From NCBI GenBank assembly GCA_019162745.1, contig JAFLLC010000209.1, positions 1 to 35,192 of the forward strand: DNA of 35,192 nucleotides, given 5' to 3'. A program made the position numbers and the translations under genes. The notes under the pieces are model-generated. The model was given only the letters and a program-made list of their open reading frames with translations, was not told the DNA's origin and searched no databases. Position 1 is the first letter of the stretch, and each line of letters begins with the position of its first letter. The stretch is from Deltaproteobacteria bacterium. Its GTDB lineage: Bacteria > Desulfobacterota > Desulfuromonadia > Geobacterales > Pseudopelobacteraceae. Shown here in pieces: positions 1 through 8,341 of this stretch.

Positions 1-336
1 TTGTCAAACTTGCAGGCGGCGGTCAACGGCCGGCATCACCACCACCGCGTCCGGCATGAGTGAGTTCAGGTCTATACTGTTGCCTATAATGATGCCGGAA
101 GATTCGAATGAAAGTTCTCCGTTCTCTGCGCAGTCTAAATGGTAGTGTTGGCTTTCTATTCAAATGACAGCAATCTGTGGTGTTTTTTGAATTTGCTGTA
201 ATTGCTGGACAATGATGAACCTGACATGACACCATGGCCGAAGCGATTAAGCTGTTAACCAGGAATCTATCAACATCAGGTTGAGTCTCACTTTGTCCAA
301 CCATAGAGAAAGAAACGATTATATTGTACAAAGAAT
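1..336. other. 5' flank without a supported gene
   Basis: I find no convincing complete gene here. On the minus strand a stretch from about 162 to a stop at 4-6 is open for roughly 50 codons and reads like a protein C-terminus, with many I, L, V and D residues. It has no start codon because an in-frame stop lies just upstream, so it may be the tail of a decayed neighbour. A longer minus-strand frame over 23-331 is rich in Cys, His and Arg and looks like a random translation. Confidence 0.4.
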
Positions 337-411
337 TTGCCGGCGGACACAGCCTGTATATTACTCAACATATTGCCCTATCAATGCGCTTTATTCAACA
401 TTCCATTCCAA

Positions 412-1455
412 ATGAACCAAGTACCTCTGCAGCCCATATCCTTTCCCCGAGCACCGGAGAAAATTCTGATCATTAAGCCTAGCGCTTTAGGCGATATTAT
501 CCATACTCTCCCCTTTCTTGCGGCCACCCGTGCGACATTTCCAAAGGCTGAAATTCACTGGGTCGTTGCCAAGGGCTTACACACTTTGCTCGAAGAACAT
601 CCCTTAATCAACCGCCTGTGGTTACTGGACAAGGATCGATGGAAACAACTTTCCCGACTGCGAGAAACCATTCCGGAAATTAACAAATTCAGAAAGGAGC
701 TTGGTGAAGAACGCTTTGATGTCTCCATCGACCTTTCTGGACTTCTGCGTAGCGGGCTGATTACCCTTGCAGCCAATGCTCGTTACAAGCTCGGTTTTTC
801 TGACTCCGACGAAGGGAGCCCCTTGTTTTATACCCACAAGATTGAAGGCGGCAAGCAGATTCACGCTGTTGAACGTTATCTCAAGCTGGCCGCTATGATG
901 GGTTGCGACACTTCAACGGTCAACTTTCCCATGCCGCCTTATCCCAAGGACAGTCTGTTGTTGGCCTCCCTTCCAGAGCATTTCTGTGTCATGGCACCAT
1001 CCGCTGGTAAAGAGGCCAATCGCTGGCCAGCCGATCGTTTCGGAAAACTGGCTGCCAGCTTGCCTTTGCCATCAATCATCATCAGTAATAAGGCAGACAG
1101 TGGTATTGGTGCAGAAACAGTGGCGAACAGTAACAACAAGGCCATCAATTTGGCCGGAAAAACAAGTCTGAAGGAGCTTGTGTCCTTAATCAGTAGGGCT
1201 AGATTTTTAGTTACAAATGACACTGGCCCCATGCATATAGCTGCAGCGCTTAATATACCCGTGTTTGCCATTTTTGGTCCAGCAAATCCAGTCAGAACCG
1301 GCCCATACGGAACAATCCATACCGTCATCCAGGAGCAGAAAAACTGTATTCCCTGTTACCGACGAAAACCATGCGCACATTGGTCGTGCATGAAAAATAT
1401 ATCCGTAGAAAGAGTCAGACAGACGATTTACAATAATATCGCTTTATACAAATGA
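412..1455 (+). CDS. Glycosyltransferase family 9, heptosyltransferase I (WaaC)-like
   Basis: This is a 347-residue LPS heptosyltransferase-family enzyme, expected to act on the cytoplasmic face of the inner membrane and transfer L,D-heptose from ADP-heptose onto the inner core. The N-terminal motif KPSALGDIIHTLP carries the conserved Asp (about residue 28) that serves as general base in WaaC. The C-terminal Rossmann half has the donor-binding motif NDTGPMHIA near residue 269, followed by GPANPVRTGPYG. A Cys-rich tail (CIPC, CAHWSC) is common in this family. A TTG at 337 would add 25 residues not typical of the family and has no good ribosome site, so I prefer ATG 412. A strong terminator follows 160 bp downstream, so it is probably transcribed apart from msbA. 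WaaC rather than WaaF is inferred from the LGDIIHTLP block. Confidence 0.87.
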   Translation: MNQVPLQPISFPRAPEKILIIKPSALGDIIHTLPFLAATRATFPKAEIHWVVAKGLHTLLEEHPLINRLWLLDKDRWKQLSRLRETIPEINKFRKELGEERFDVSIDLSGLLRSGLITLAANARYKLGFSDSDEGSPLFYTHKIEGGKQIHAVERYLKLAAMMGCDTSTVNFPMPPYPKDSLLLASLPEHFCVMAPSAGKEANRWPADRFGKLAASLPLPSIIISNKADSGIGAETVANSNNKAINLAGKTSLKELVSLISRARFLVTNDTGPMHIAAALNIPVFAIFGPANPVRTGPYGTIHTVIQEQKNCIPCYRRKPCAHWSCMKNISVERVRQTIYNNIALYK

Positions 1456-1547
1456 TGTTATGGGCCGATTAAGGACATATGTTCTGACTGCCAATGCAAA
1501 GTGCGTCTGGAACAGGAAGTCCGAACTTACTCTAATTTTACTTTTAA

Positions 1548-1576
1548 TTGACAACTTAAAAATATGTTGTTAAGAA
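1548..1576 (+). promoter_or_regulatory. Candidate promoter upstream of a terminator and msbA
   Basis: A perfect -35 hexamer TTGACA (1548-1553) is followed after exactly 17 bp by TAAGAA (1571-1576), a weak -10 with three of six consensus bases. Transcription from it would reach the terminator at 1618-1651 within about 70 nt, so it would give either a short RNA or an attenuated msbA leader. This is based on motif match alone. Confidence 0.3.
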
Positions 1577-1617
1577 ACAAGATTTGATTGATTGTTGTGA
1601 ACAATTCATCTTATGAT

Positions 1618-1651
1618 CGCATTTTAGCGTGGCGCTGAAATGCGTTTTTTT
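1618..1651 (+). terminator. Rho-independent terminator between the GT9 gene and msbA
   Basis: A 12-bp stem (1618-1629 with 1633-1644, one T-G wobble) with a 3-nt loop is followed directly by seven T residues (1645-1651). This is a textbook intrinsic terminator on the + strand. It separates the GT9 gene from msbA, or attenuates transcription entering msbA. Confidence 0.85.
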
Positions 1652-1809
1652 ATCATCGATTAAGAAAAACCGCAGACGTAGCAGCTCTCCCTCGAGGTTT
1701 TTGCGATTGAGTTCGGCCAAAGTCGGCCGAAGAGAGGATGCGTTATGGTAAATCAGTATTTTTCGAGCCCCTTACGCCCGTCAGCCGGTTGACCGACGAG
1801 GAGCACATC

Positions 1810-3570
1810 TTGACAACCACCTCCGAATTATCTGAAAAGCAAACAACATTTTCCCGTCTGCTCACCTATCTCCGACCCTATCGCTGGCGGTTCGCGTTGG
1901 GTATTCTTGCCTCGCTGGGGGAGGCGGCTTCGAATGGAGCCATTGCCCGCCTTGTGCAGCCCTTCATCGATCGTATTATCGTGGCCCAGGACCGGGACCT
2001 AGCCCGTCTGGTTCCGGTTATCATCATTCTCATCGCGGCTTTTAAGGGTGCGTCCAGGTACCTGCAGCAGTATTTTATCAAAACCACTGGTGAACTGGTA
2101 GTGCGGGATATCCGCAATGAACTGCACTACCACACGCTGGGTCTGTCAATGCGCTACTTCTCCAAAACCCCAATCGGCACAATCATCTCCATGGTGCTCA
2201 ATGACGTTGCCGTGCTACAGGGTTCCGTGTCCACGGTAATGGTCGGCGGGCTGCGCGAGATAGCGTCCTTGGTGGCGCTGACCGGCGTCGCCTTTTACAG
2301 CGATGCGAAAATGGCTGCCATCGCCTTTGTGGCGCTGCCTTTAGCGGGGTATCCGGCATACCTGATCGGCAAGAAGATCAAAGGATATTCAATGCGGGGC
2401 CAGGGTGCCATGGGGCTGTTGACCAAGGTGCTGGAGCAGACCTTTTCCGGCATCAGGATTATCAAATCAAGTGCAACGGAGGATGCGGAAAGCCGAAATT
2501 TTCAGAAGCGGAACCGCCAGTACTACCATTTTGTCAGGAAGATGGTGGCCTACGATGCCGCCTCGTCTCCGGTCATGGAGATCATTTCCGCCCTGGGAAT
2601 TGCCAGCGTCCTCTGGTACGGGATGAACCGGGTGATGAGCGGCCTTATGACCCAGGGTGAACTGTTTTCAGTGCTGGCTGCGATTTTGCTGATGTACACA
2701 CCGGTAAAACGGTTGACCGGAGTCCACAATAGCATCCAGAAGGCCATGGGGGCGGCAGAACGAATTTTCAGCCTGATGGATACCGTGCCAGATGTTCTGG
2801 AGCCAAAAGATCCGGTTGGCGTGGGGAGGATTAGCGGAAAAGTTGCGTTTCAGGATGTCTCCTTTGCCTACGAAAACGAGTTGGTGGTCAAGCATTTCGA
2901 TCTTGTGCTCAATCCCGGCGAGGTGGTTGCCTTGGTTGGACCCAGCGGCTCCGGCAAAACAACGATTGCGGCCCTGATGATTCGTTTCTACGACCCGGCC
3001 AACGGTATGATCACCGTTGACGGCTTTGACCTGCGTCACATGCGCCGCGCCGACATTGCCGCTAATATTGCCATTGTCGACCAGGAGACCTTTCTCTTCA
3101 ATGATACAGTGGCGGCCAATATCGCTTACGGTCAGAGTGGACAGAGTGAACTGTCCATGGATCGCGTTGTCACGGCCGCGCGCAAGGCCTATGCAGATGA
3201 ATTTATCACCACCTTGCCCGACGGGTACGAAACGGTGATCGGCGATCGGGGTGTCAGACTGTCCGGGGGACAACGTCAGCGCTTGTGTATCGCCAGGGCT
3301 ATCTATAAGGATGCGCCGATACTCATTCTCGATGAAGCGACCAGCGCCCTGGATACAGAAAGTGAAGCAATGGTTCAGCAGGCGCTCAACAATTTGATGG
3401 TAAACCGGTCCACCCTCGTTATTGCCCACCGCTTGTCGACTATTCAGCATGCCGACCGGATTGTCGTGCTGGAAAACGGCCGCATAGTCGGTGTTGCACC
3501 GCACCGTGAACTGCTCCTACAGAACGACCTGTACCGCCGCCTCTATGACATGCAGTTTAAACAGATGTAA
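1810..3570 (+). CDS. msbA: MsbA-type lipid A-core flippase (ABC exporter)
   Basis: This fused ABC exporter half-transporter works as a homodimer flipping lipid A-core (or a related glycolipid) across the inner membrane. The N-terminal half is a six-helix type IV transmembrane domain. The nucleotide-binding domain has Walker A GPSGSGKTT (about residue 377 from this start), signature LSGGQRQR (about 484), Walker B with DEATSALD (about 508) and an H-loop IAHRLST. An ATG at 1738 is in frame, but GAGAGG abuts it with no spacing. TTG 1810 has GAGGAG seven bases upstream, gives 586 residues, and puts Walker A almost exactly where E. coli MsbA (582 residues) has it, so I prefer 1810. It heads the core glycosyltransferase operon. 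It is divergent from the two msbA relics at 9.4-13.3 kb, so it is not their parent copy. LPS-linked export fits the context, but the exact substrate is inferred. Confidence 0.88.
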   Translation: MTTTSELSEKQTTFSRLLTYLRPYRWRFALGILASLGEAASNGAIARLVQPFIDRIIVAQDRDLARLVPVIIILIAAFKGASRYLQQYFIKTTGELVVRDIRNELHYHTLGLSMRYFSKTPIGTIISMVLNDVAVLQGSVSTVMVGGLREIASLVALTGVAFYSDAKMAAIAFVALPLAGYPAYLIGKKIKGYSMRGQGAMGLLTKVLEQTFSGIRIIKSSATEDAESRNFQKRNRQYYHFVRKMVAYDAASSPVMEIISALGIASVLWYGMNRVMSGLMTQGELFSVLAAILLMYTPVKRLTGVHNSIQKAMGAAERIFSLMDTVPDVLEPKDPVGVGRISGKVAFQDVSFAYENELVVKHFDLVLNPGEVVALVGPSGSGKTTIAALMIRFYDPANGMITVDGFDLRHMRRADIAANIAIVDQETFLFNDTVAANIAYGQSGQSELSMDRVVTAARKAYADEFITTLPDGYETVIGDRGVRLSGGQRQRLCIARAIYKDAPILILDEATSALDTESEAMVQQALNNLMVNRSTLVIAHRLSTIQHADRIVVLENGRIVGVAPHRELLLQNDLYRRLYDMQFKQM

Positions 3571-3612
3571 GGAATTCGCTTGGTCGGGAATGAGAAGCGG
3601 AAAAAGCAATAA

Positions 3613-4641
3613 ATGAACATAGCCCTGATCGTCCAAGTCAAAGACTCCCGAGCCTACCTGCCGGTCTTTCTGACCCACCATCTGCGTCTGGTGGATCATA
3701 TCTTTCTCGTTGACCACAACTCACAGGCCGATTACCGTCGCCTGGGCAATGAACGTCTCAAGGTACTGCGTTCCACGGTGGGCGCCTTTTCACCCAGCAC
3801 CAACATCAATGCGGTGATCTATCATTTTTCTCTCATCGAACGCTACGATTGGCTCTTTATTCTTGATGTCGACGAATTCCTTCCCTTTACCGAGCGCAGC
3901 TCTTTCGAGTCTTTCCTGCGCTCCCACCAGAGTGATGAGTGCCTGTGTTTTCGCTGGCAAAACGGCATTGTTGATGATGCCGAGGGCGCGTTACCGGTGA
4001 TGCTGACCTCTCGTTCCACGCTGCTCTTTTCCAGGTATCGTGCCTACACGCGGAAACTGTTTTTCAATGTGACGGGAAACAGGGAAGTCATTATCTGTCA
4101 TGGCAATCATCGGGCCATCTTCCCGCGACTGGGACAGAAGTTTTTGCGGCGAAACGTTGCTGTCATCGATAGCGGTCTGCCGTTATACCACATGCCTTTT
4201 CTCGACATGACCGCCCTAGAGGAGAAGCTTGCCGCCTTTCCCAGGGAAAACTTTTTCGACAAGGTCATTCTTTTTCCGGAGCGCTTTCGCGACAGGTATG
4301 GACCTGAATGGACCCTGTCTCAACTGGATCGCAGCGATTTGCTCTGGATGGTGGCCAATTATCGGGAACGTTACAGTGATCGGTTGTTGCCGTCGGCAGA
4401 AGGAGATTTTTCCCGCAACGATCTGTTCTCCGGTCTGGAAGAAGGGGTCGCCGACTGGGCCGCGCGACTGGAAAGGTGTCCGCCGGGACAACAGTTTGCA
4501 GCCTGCCGGGAGGAGCATGAATCGATCAAAAAGGTATCCGGCGTCAGGGGAAATTATGGACGACAACTGATGCGTCTGGTTTCCATAACTCCTGACCGAC
4601 TCATACGCATGACCGTGCATCAGGAGAAAAACAGGGGATGA
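3613..4641 (+). CDS. Glycosyltransferase family 2-like protein (Glyco_tranf_2_4 type)
   Basis: The 342-residue product opens with a short strand (MNIALIVQVKD) and then has FLVDHNSQ and a DVDEF motif at about residues 85-89. This is the pattern of the Glyco_tranf_2_4 group, in which the Asp-x-Asp binds metal and the nucleotide sugar. There are no membrane segments, so it should be a cytoplasmic or peripheral LPS-core glycosyltransferase. It lies between msbA and a WaaE-like GT2 and overlaps the latter by 4 bp (ATGA), which indicates translational coupling. Donor and acceptor sugars cannot be read from the sequence. Confidence 0.75.
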   Translation: MNIALIVQVKDSRAYLPVFLTHHLRLVDHIFLVDHNSQADYRRLGNERLKVLRSTVGAFSPSTNINAVIYHFSLIERYDWLFILDVDEFLPFTERSSFESFLRSHQSDECLCFRWQNGIVDDAEGALPVMLTSRSTLLFSRYRAYTRKLFFNVTGNREVIICHGNHRAIFPRLGQKFLRRNVAVIDSGLPLYHMPFLDMTALEEKLAAFPRENFFDKVILFPERFRDRYGPEWTLSQLDRSDLLWMVANYRERYSDRLLPSAEGDFSRNDLFSGLEEGVADWAARLERCPPGQQFAACREEHESIKKVSGVRGNYGRQLMRLVSITPDRLIRMTVHQEKNRG

Positions 4642-5372
4642 GTGTTGCATCAGGCGAAATGCAGAGGTTGCGAACACCATTGTCGGTGGTTATGATTGCC
4701 AGGAATGAAGAGTCGGTGATCGGTGACGCCATTGTGTCGGCAGGGTTTGCCGACGAGGTGGTGGTGTTGGACAATGGTTCCACGGATCGTACTTGTGCGA
4801 TCGCCAGGGAAAAAGGCGCTGTGGTTCATTGCGGCGAGTGGCTGGGTTTTGGAGCGCAGAAGAACCGTGCCGTTTCTCTGGCACGTCACGACTGGGTGTT
4901 TGTTCTCGATTGCGATGAGCGTATCACTTCGGCACTGCAGGACGAAATCCGCGCCGAACTGCTCCAGCCTTCTTGTAGTGCCTACCAGGTCGCCCGTTTG
5001 AACAGCTTTTTCGGTTCTTTTATCCGTCACGGTGGTCTGTATCCCGATTACAGTATTCGCCTGTTTGACCGGCGGGCTGCCCGTTTCAACGATGTTCCGG
5101 TTCATGAGAGTGTTCAGTCAAACGGTGTGGTAGGGCGACTTCAACAGCACATGATGCACCTGGCTTACGAAAGCATCGAAGAGTTCATCGACAAGCAGAA
5201 CCGCTATTCCAGCCTGCAGGCAGGGGGGCGCAGCCGGCTGAAGGCGTTGCTGCATCCGCCCTGGACCTTTTTCAGGTTCTACATCCTCAAAGGTGGTCTG
5301 TTCGATGGCTGGATCGGCTTTCTACTGGCGCGACTCTATGCGCAGTATACATTCTGGAAATATATCAAATGA
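4638..5372 (+). CDS. Glycosyltransferase family 2, WaaE/KdtX-like LPS core transferase
   Basis: This is a compact 244-residue GT-A enzyme. It shows the GT2 entry motif VVMIARNEE (about 18-25), DNGSTD (45-50), the metal/donor motif DCDE (91-94) and the segment YPDYSIRLFDRR followed by VHESV. That combination is typical of the WaaE/KdtX group, which adds a glucose or similar residue to the inner-core heptose. A C-terminal amphipathic stretch (FFRFYILKGGLFDGWIGF) probably lies on the membrane. Its ATG overlaps the previous stop. WaaE-type specificity is by family resemblance. Confidence 0.82.
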   Translation: MSVASGEMQRLRTPLSVVMIARNEESVIGDAIVSAGFADEVVVLDNGSTDRTCAIAREKGAVVHCGEWLGFGAQKNRAVSLARHDWVFVLDCDERITSALQDEIRAELLQPSCSAYQVARLNSFFGSFIRHGGLYPDYSIRLFDRRAARFNDVPVHESVQSNGVVGRLQQHMMHLAYESIEEFIDKQNRYSSLQAGGRSRLKALLHPPWTFFRFYILKGGLFDGWIGFLLARLYAQYTFWKYIK

Positions 5373-5530
5373 CGGGAACTATCCAGATGCACCCCTTCTT
5401 TGAGCGTTTAGGCCACCACGTGGAGAAAGGCTACAGTTCGTCGGCCTGTTCGTCCAAATCTAAGGTACATCTGAGTAGTTATAGTCCGTTTTTTTCACTT
5501 TCGTGTCCCTTTCTGGAGAGTTACAATTGA
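5369..5530 (+). CDS. Candidate 53-residue small ORF bridging two glycosyltransferase genes
   Basis: This open frame exactly fills the gap between the WaaE-like gene and the next GT4. Its ATG overlaps the upstream stop (ATGA at 5369-5372), and its TGA overlaps the preferred TTG start of the GT4 (TTGA at 5527-5530). The peptide starts MTGTIQMHPFFERLGHHVEK and then becomes Ser, Cys and Phe rich, with no recognisable domain. It could be a coupling peptide, a decayed gene or chance. Only the double stop-start overlap argues for translation. Confidence 0.25.
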   Translation: MTGTIQMHPFFERLGHHVEKGYSSSACSSKSKVHLSSYSPFFSLSCPFLESYN

Positions 5531-6630
5531 CGCAACTAACGGTTTTGCATACAGAATGGTCTGATGGCTGGGGCGGACAGGAGATCAGGATCATAACCGA
5601 GATGAAGGCGTTACGGGAGCGGGGCGTGCGTGTACTGCTGGCCTGTCGCGAGCAGGCCAGTATCCGGGTGCAGGCCGAAGAAGCTAAGATCCCGGTAACG
5701 GTGCTGCCCTTTAGCGGCAACGCCGATATTGCCACCCTCATCTCTCTGGTTGGCCTGATCCGTCGGCAAGGTGTTGACATTGTCAACACCCATAGCGGTA
5801 AGGATACCTGGGTTGGCGGATTTGCCGCCAAAATCGCCGGAGCGAAATTTCTTCGCACCCGCCATCTATCAAACCGGATCAATCCAGGCCGGCTCAATTT
5901 TATCAACGAACTGGCGGATTTTGTCATCACCACCGGCAGCACGGTGCGTGAGGACATGGTGCGCTATAACCGGATAAAGGCAGAAAGGATACGCTCCATT
6001 CCAACCGGTATGGATATCAACCGTTTTTCCTCGCATAGGTATGACCGGGATCTCTGCCGCCAGCTGTTTGCCTTGGAGCCTGATGAACTGGTGATTGGTA
6101 ATGTGGCTGTTTTACGGCAGTTCAAACGCCATGATCTGCTGCTGAAAGCAATGCAACGCTTCCACCAAATGTATCCGGACCGTAAACTGCGACTGTTGAT
6201 TGCCGGAGAAGGGCCGCAACGAGCTAATCTCGAGGTCTTGATCAAGGAAATGAAACTGGAAGAGCGGGTGCGTCTGCTGGGACATGTCACCATGGTGCCG
6301 GAATTTCTCAGGGCCGTGGATATGTTCGTGCTTGCCAGTGATGCCAACGAGGGCGTTCCACAGTCGCTCATCCAGGCCCTGCTGATGGAAAAACCCGTGG
6401 TGGCAACCGATGTCGGCAGTGTGCGGGATCTGCATGCCGACGGCAATTTTGCGATGGTTGCGCCAGGCCGTGTCGAGGCTATGCTTGCAGGTATGCAACT
6501 TTTGATCGACAATCCAGAGCAGCGCCGGCGGTATGCCGAACGAGCCCGACCCTTTGTCGCTGCCAATTTTTCCCTAGAGAAAATGGCCAACGCCACCATC
6601 GAGGTCTATGAAACACTTTTTGGCAGATGA
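5527..6630 (+). CDS. Glycosyltransferase family 4
   Basis: This is a retaining GT-B glycosyltransferase of 367 residues. The N-terminal half has the glycine-rich acceptor-side segment DGWGGQEIRI. The C-terminal donor-binding half contains IGNVAVLRQFKRHDLLLKA, LLIAGEGPQR and the E-x7-E-like block NEGVPQSLIQALLMEKPVV near residue 275. A GTG at 5503 is in frame. TTG 5527 is preferred because GGAGAG (5515-5520) lies six bases upstream and homologues begin at this point. It overlaps the following GT9-like gene by 4 bp. It is presumed to be an LPS-core transferase; the sugar is unknown. Confidence 0.85.
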   Translation: MTQLTVLHTEWSDGWGGQEIRIITEMKALRERGVRVLLACREQASIRVQAEEAKIPVTVLPFSGNADIATLISLVGLIRRQGVDIVNTHSGKDTWVGGFAAKIAGAKFLRTRHLSNRINPGRLNFINELADFVITTGSTVREDMVRYNRIKAERIRSIPTGMDINRFSSHRYDRDLCRQLFALEPDELVIGNVAVLRQFKRHDLLLKAMQRFHQMYPDRKLRLLIAGEGPQRANLEVLIKEMKLEERVRLLGHVTMVPEFLRAVDMFVLASDANEGVPQSLIQALLMEKPVVATDVGSVRDLHADGNFAMVAPGRVEAMLAGMQLLIDNPEQRRRYAERARPFVAANFSLEKMANATIEVYETLFGR

Positions 6631-7109
6631 AAATTTTTATGATTAAATACCGCAACTTTGGTGTTGTGCTGCTGGCAACGCCGCTACTCGCCAATTTACG
6701 CCATCACTACCCTTGCGCTTTTGCCCTCAATGATAACTGCGCGGCGATGATCAGTAATCATCCCGATGTCAGACAGGTGTTTCCCTATCCCCGGGCCCAA
6801 CTTTTGACCATGTCGCTGCGCCAGCGGATACACTGGGAAATTGAATACTTGCGACAGATTTCGCAAAACAGATGTGATCTGGTGATCAACTTGACCGAAG
6901 GGGACAGGGGGTTGCTGATAGCTGCCTTGAGCAGGGCAGGACAGCGACTGGCTTATGCTATTCAGAATGTGGGCAAACATTCGTTGACCGCCTGCATTGA
7001 CCAGACCATTTTCTACGTGACCGGTGTCAAGAAAAGTCGGGGAATGACCGGCATCTCCGAGGCGGGGATGCTGAGTGTCGTCAGTGAGAAGGTGGCGCAA
7101 TGGGGTTGA
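6627..7109 (+). pseudogene. N-terminal half of a GT9 (WaaQ-like) heptosyltransferase, probably inactive
   Basis: The 160-residue product matches only the N-terminal Rossmann domain of LPS heptosyltransferases: KYRNFGVVLLATPLLANLR at the start, HPDVRQVFPY, then DLVINLTEGDRG. Members of the family are about 330-370 residues. The C-terminal ADP-heptose binding domain, with its DTGPMH-type motif, is missing, and the next gene starts inside its last codons. The usual Gly-Asp of the first loop is Gly-Val here, so the catalytic Asp seen in the GT9 gene at 412-1455 is absent. ATG 6627 overlaps the upstream stop, so translation may continue. I read this as a truncated relic kept in an operon. A small regulatory or scaffold role cannot be excluded. 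Confidence 0.7.
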
Positions 7110-8329
7110 ATATTCAATGTTGTAATGAGCGGTTTTCCGCGTACGCGCCGATGGTGTACCGTGGGTACAGTGCTCTTTTCCCGCTGCTGGCCTTTGTCTT
7201 GCCGCTTTCGGAAACGGGAAAGCAGGTGGTGATCGGCCTGCTGCTGTTGATGGGACTCTATTTGTTTGCCTGCAAAAAGATCGTGATTCTTTTTGATCCG
7301 CCGACCATTTGCTTCACCATGTTGCTTGCTGCCGTGTTGGTCGGGGCATTTTTGGGGCGTGATACCGCTCGGTCCCTCGGGTTATCTTATGCCGTCGTTC
7401 GTCTGTATGTGGTTTTCTTGGTGGCAAGATCAATACGCTGGGAGAGAAAACTGGTCAACAGGGTTCTAGCCTGTCTGTTTGTCGGCTTTCTGCTGACCCT
7501 TTTCTGGGGGTATTTCAATTACTTCAATGGCGCACAGTTTCTGGAACTCAACTCAGTCGGGCACGTCAACCATTCTTCCATCTATATTCTGCTGGTCGGC
7601 TTGACGGCCGCATTCATTCTCATCTTTGACGGCGCAACGCTACCCAGACCACTGTTTATCTGTGCCCTGCTAACGGCAGGCTGTTCCTTCTTTTCGGTAT
7701 TTTTTTCCGGTAGTCGGGCAACCACCTATAGTCTGCTGCTGCTGTTGGCTGGGGCGGGATGCTACGCCGCATTCAAGGCTAAGACCCGTCTTTTGCTGGT
7801 GATGATCCTATTTTTCCTGGTGGCAGCGATAAGTTTTCAATACGGTATCGGCAAAGAGGCGGCGGAGAGGTTGATGAAGGGAGCGTATTTCCATGATCGG
7901 ATGGGCCTGGTAATCGGGTTTTTCCGCTCCTGGCTGGACAGCAACCTGCTGTTCGGAATCGGCCTTGGTAACTCACGTCTGGTTGAACTTCATAGCTACT
8001 ATCCAGAGTCGGTCTTGGCCCGGTCTTCACACGCCCACAATACCTATCTGGCCTTTCTCGTTGAACGGGGGCTTGTTGGATTGGGCTGCTATCTGCTGTT
8101 TCTCGTCTTGGTACTGGTTCGCCTGCTGCAGCAGTTTACGGTTCGTCGGGGGGGCCTGATTGCCGCCGGCATCGCCTTGTGGGCCACCAATTTTATCATT
8201 TCATTTGCGAATACGACGTTTCATCACGAAAATGCTGTTTTGTTGTTAATGATATGGGGCATGGCCCTAGCCTCGGAACCAGCCGCCGCGTTGCCGTCTG
8301 CTCCGCTCTCATCTAAAAAGCATCGGTAG
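7100..8329 (+). CDS. O-antigen ligase (WaaL)-like membrane protein
   Basis: The 409-residue polytopic membrane protein has about ten or more hydrophobic helices and a large loop containing SSHAHNTYLAFLVERGLVG. This is the hallmark of the O-antigen ligase/polymerase (Wzy_C) superfamily, in which this periplasmic loop carries the functional Arg and His residues. In the core operon next to WaaG-like and heptosyltransferase-like genes it most likely transfers undecaprenyl-linked O-polysaccharide onto lipid A-core on the periplasmic side. A separate Wzy candidate lies at 26020-27255, which supports the ligase assignment. A GAAGG lies upstream of its ATG inside the previous gene. Confidence 0.8.
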   Translation: MGLNIQCCNERFSAYAPMVYRGYSALFPLLAFVLPLSETGKQVVIGLLLLMGLYLFACKKIVILFDPPTICFTMLLAAVLVGAFLGRDTARSLGLSYAVVRLYVVFLVARSIRWERKLVNRVLACLFVGFLLTLFWGYFNYFNGAQFLELNSVGHVNHSSIYILLVGLTAAFILIFDGATLPRPLFICALLTAGCSFFSVFFSGSRATTYSLLLLLAGAGCYAAFKAKTRLLLVMILFFLVAAISFQYGIGKEAAERLMKGAYFHDRMGLVIGFFRSWLDSNLLFGIGLGNSRLVELHSYYPESVLARSSHAHNTYLAFLVERGLVGLGCYLLFLVLVLVRLLQQFTVRRGGLIAAGIALWATNFIISFANTTFHHENAVLLLMIWGMALASEPAAALPSAPLSSKKHR

Positions 8330-8341
8330 GATAGAGAATCC

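Noticed and set aside
23-331. 102-codon minus-strand frame at the left edge
   Set aside because: Its composition (Cys, His and Arg runs) and lack of a ribosome site or family resemblance suggest chance. Part of another minus-strand frame over 4-162 reads more like protein but has no start.
2668-3504. 278-codon minus-strand frame opposite msbA
   Set aside because: It lies fully antisense to the msbA ATPase domain and shows no domain; it is a codon-bias shadow.
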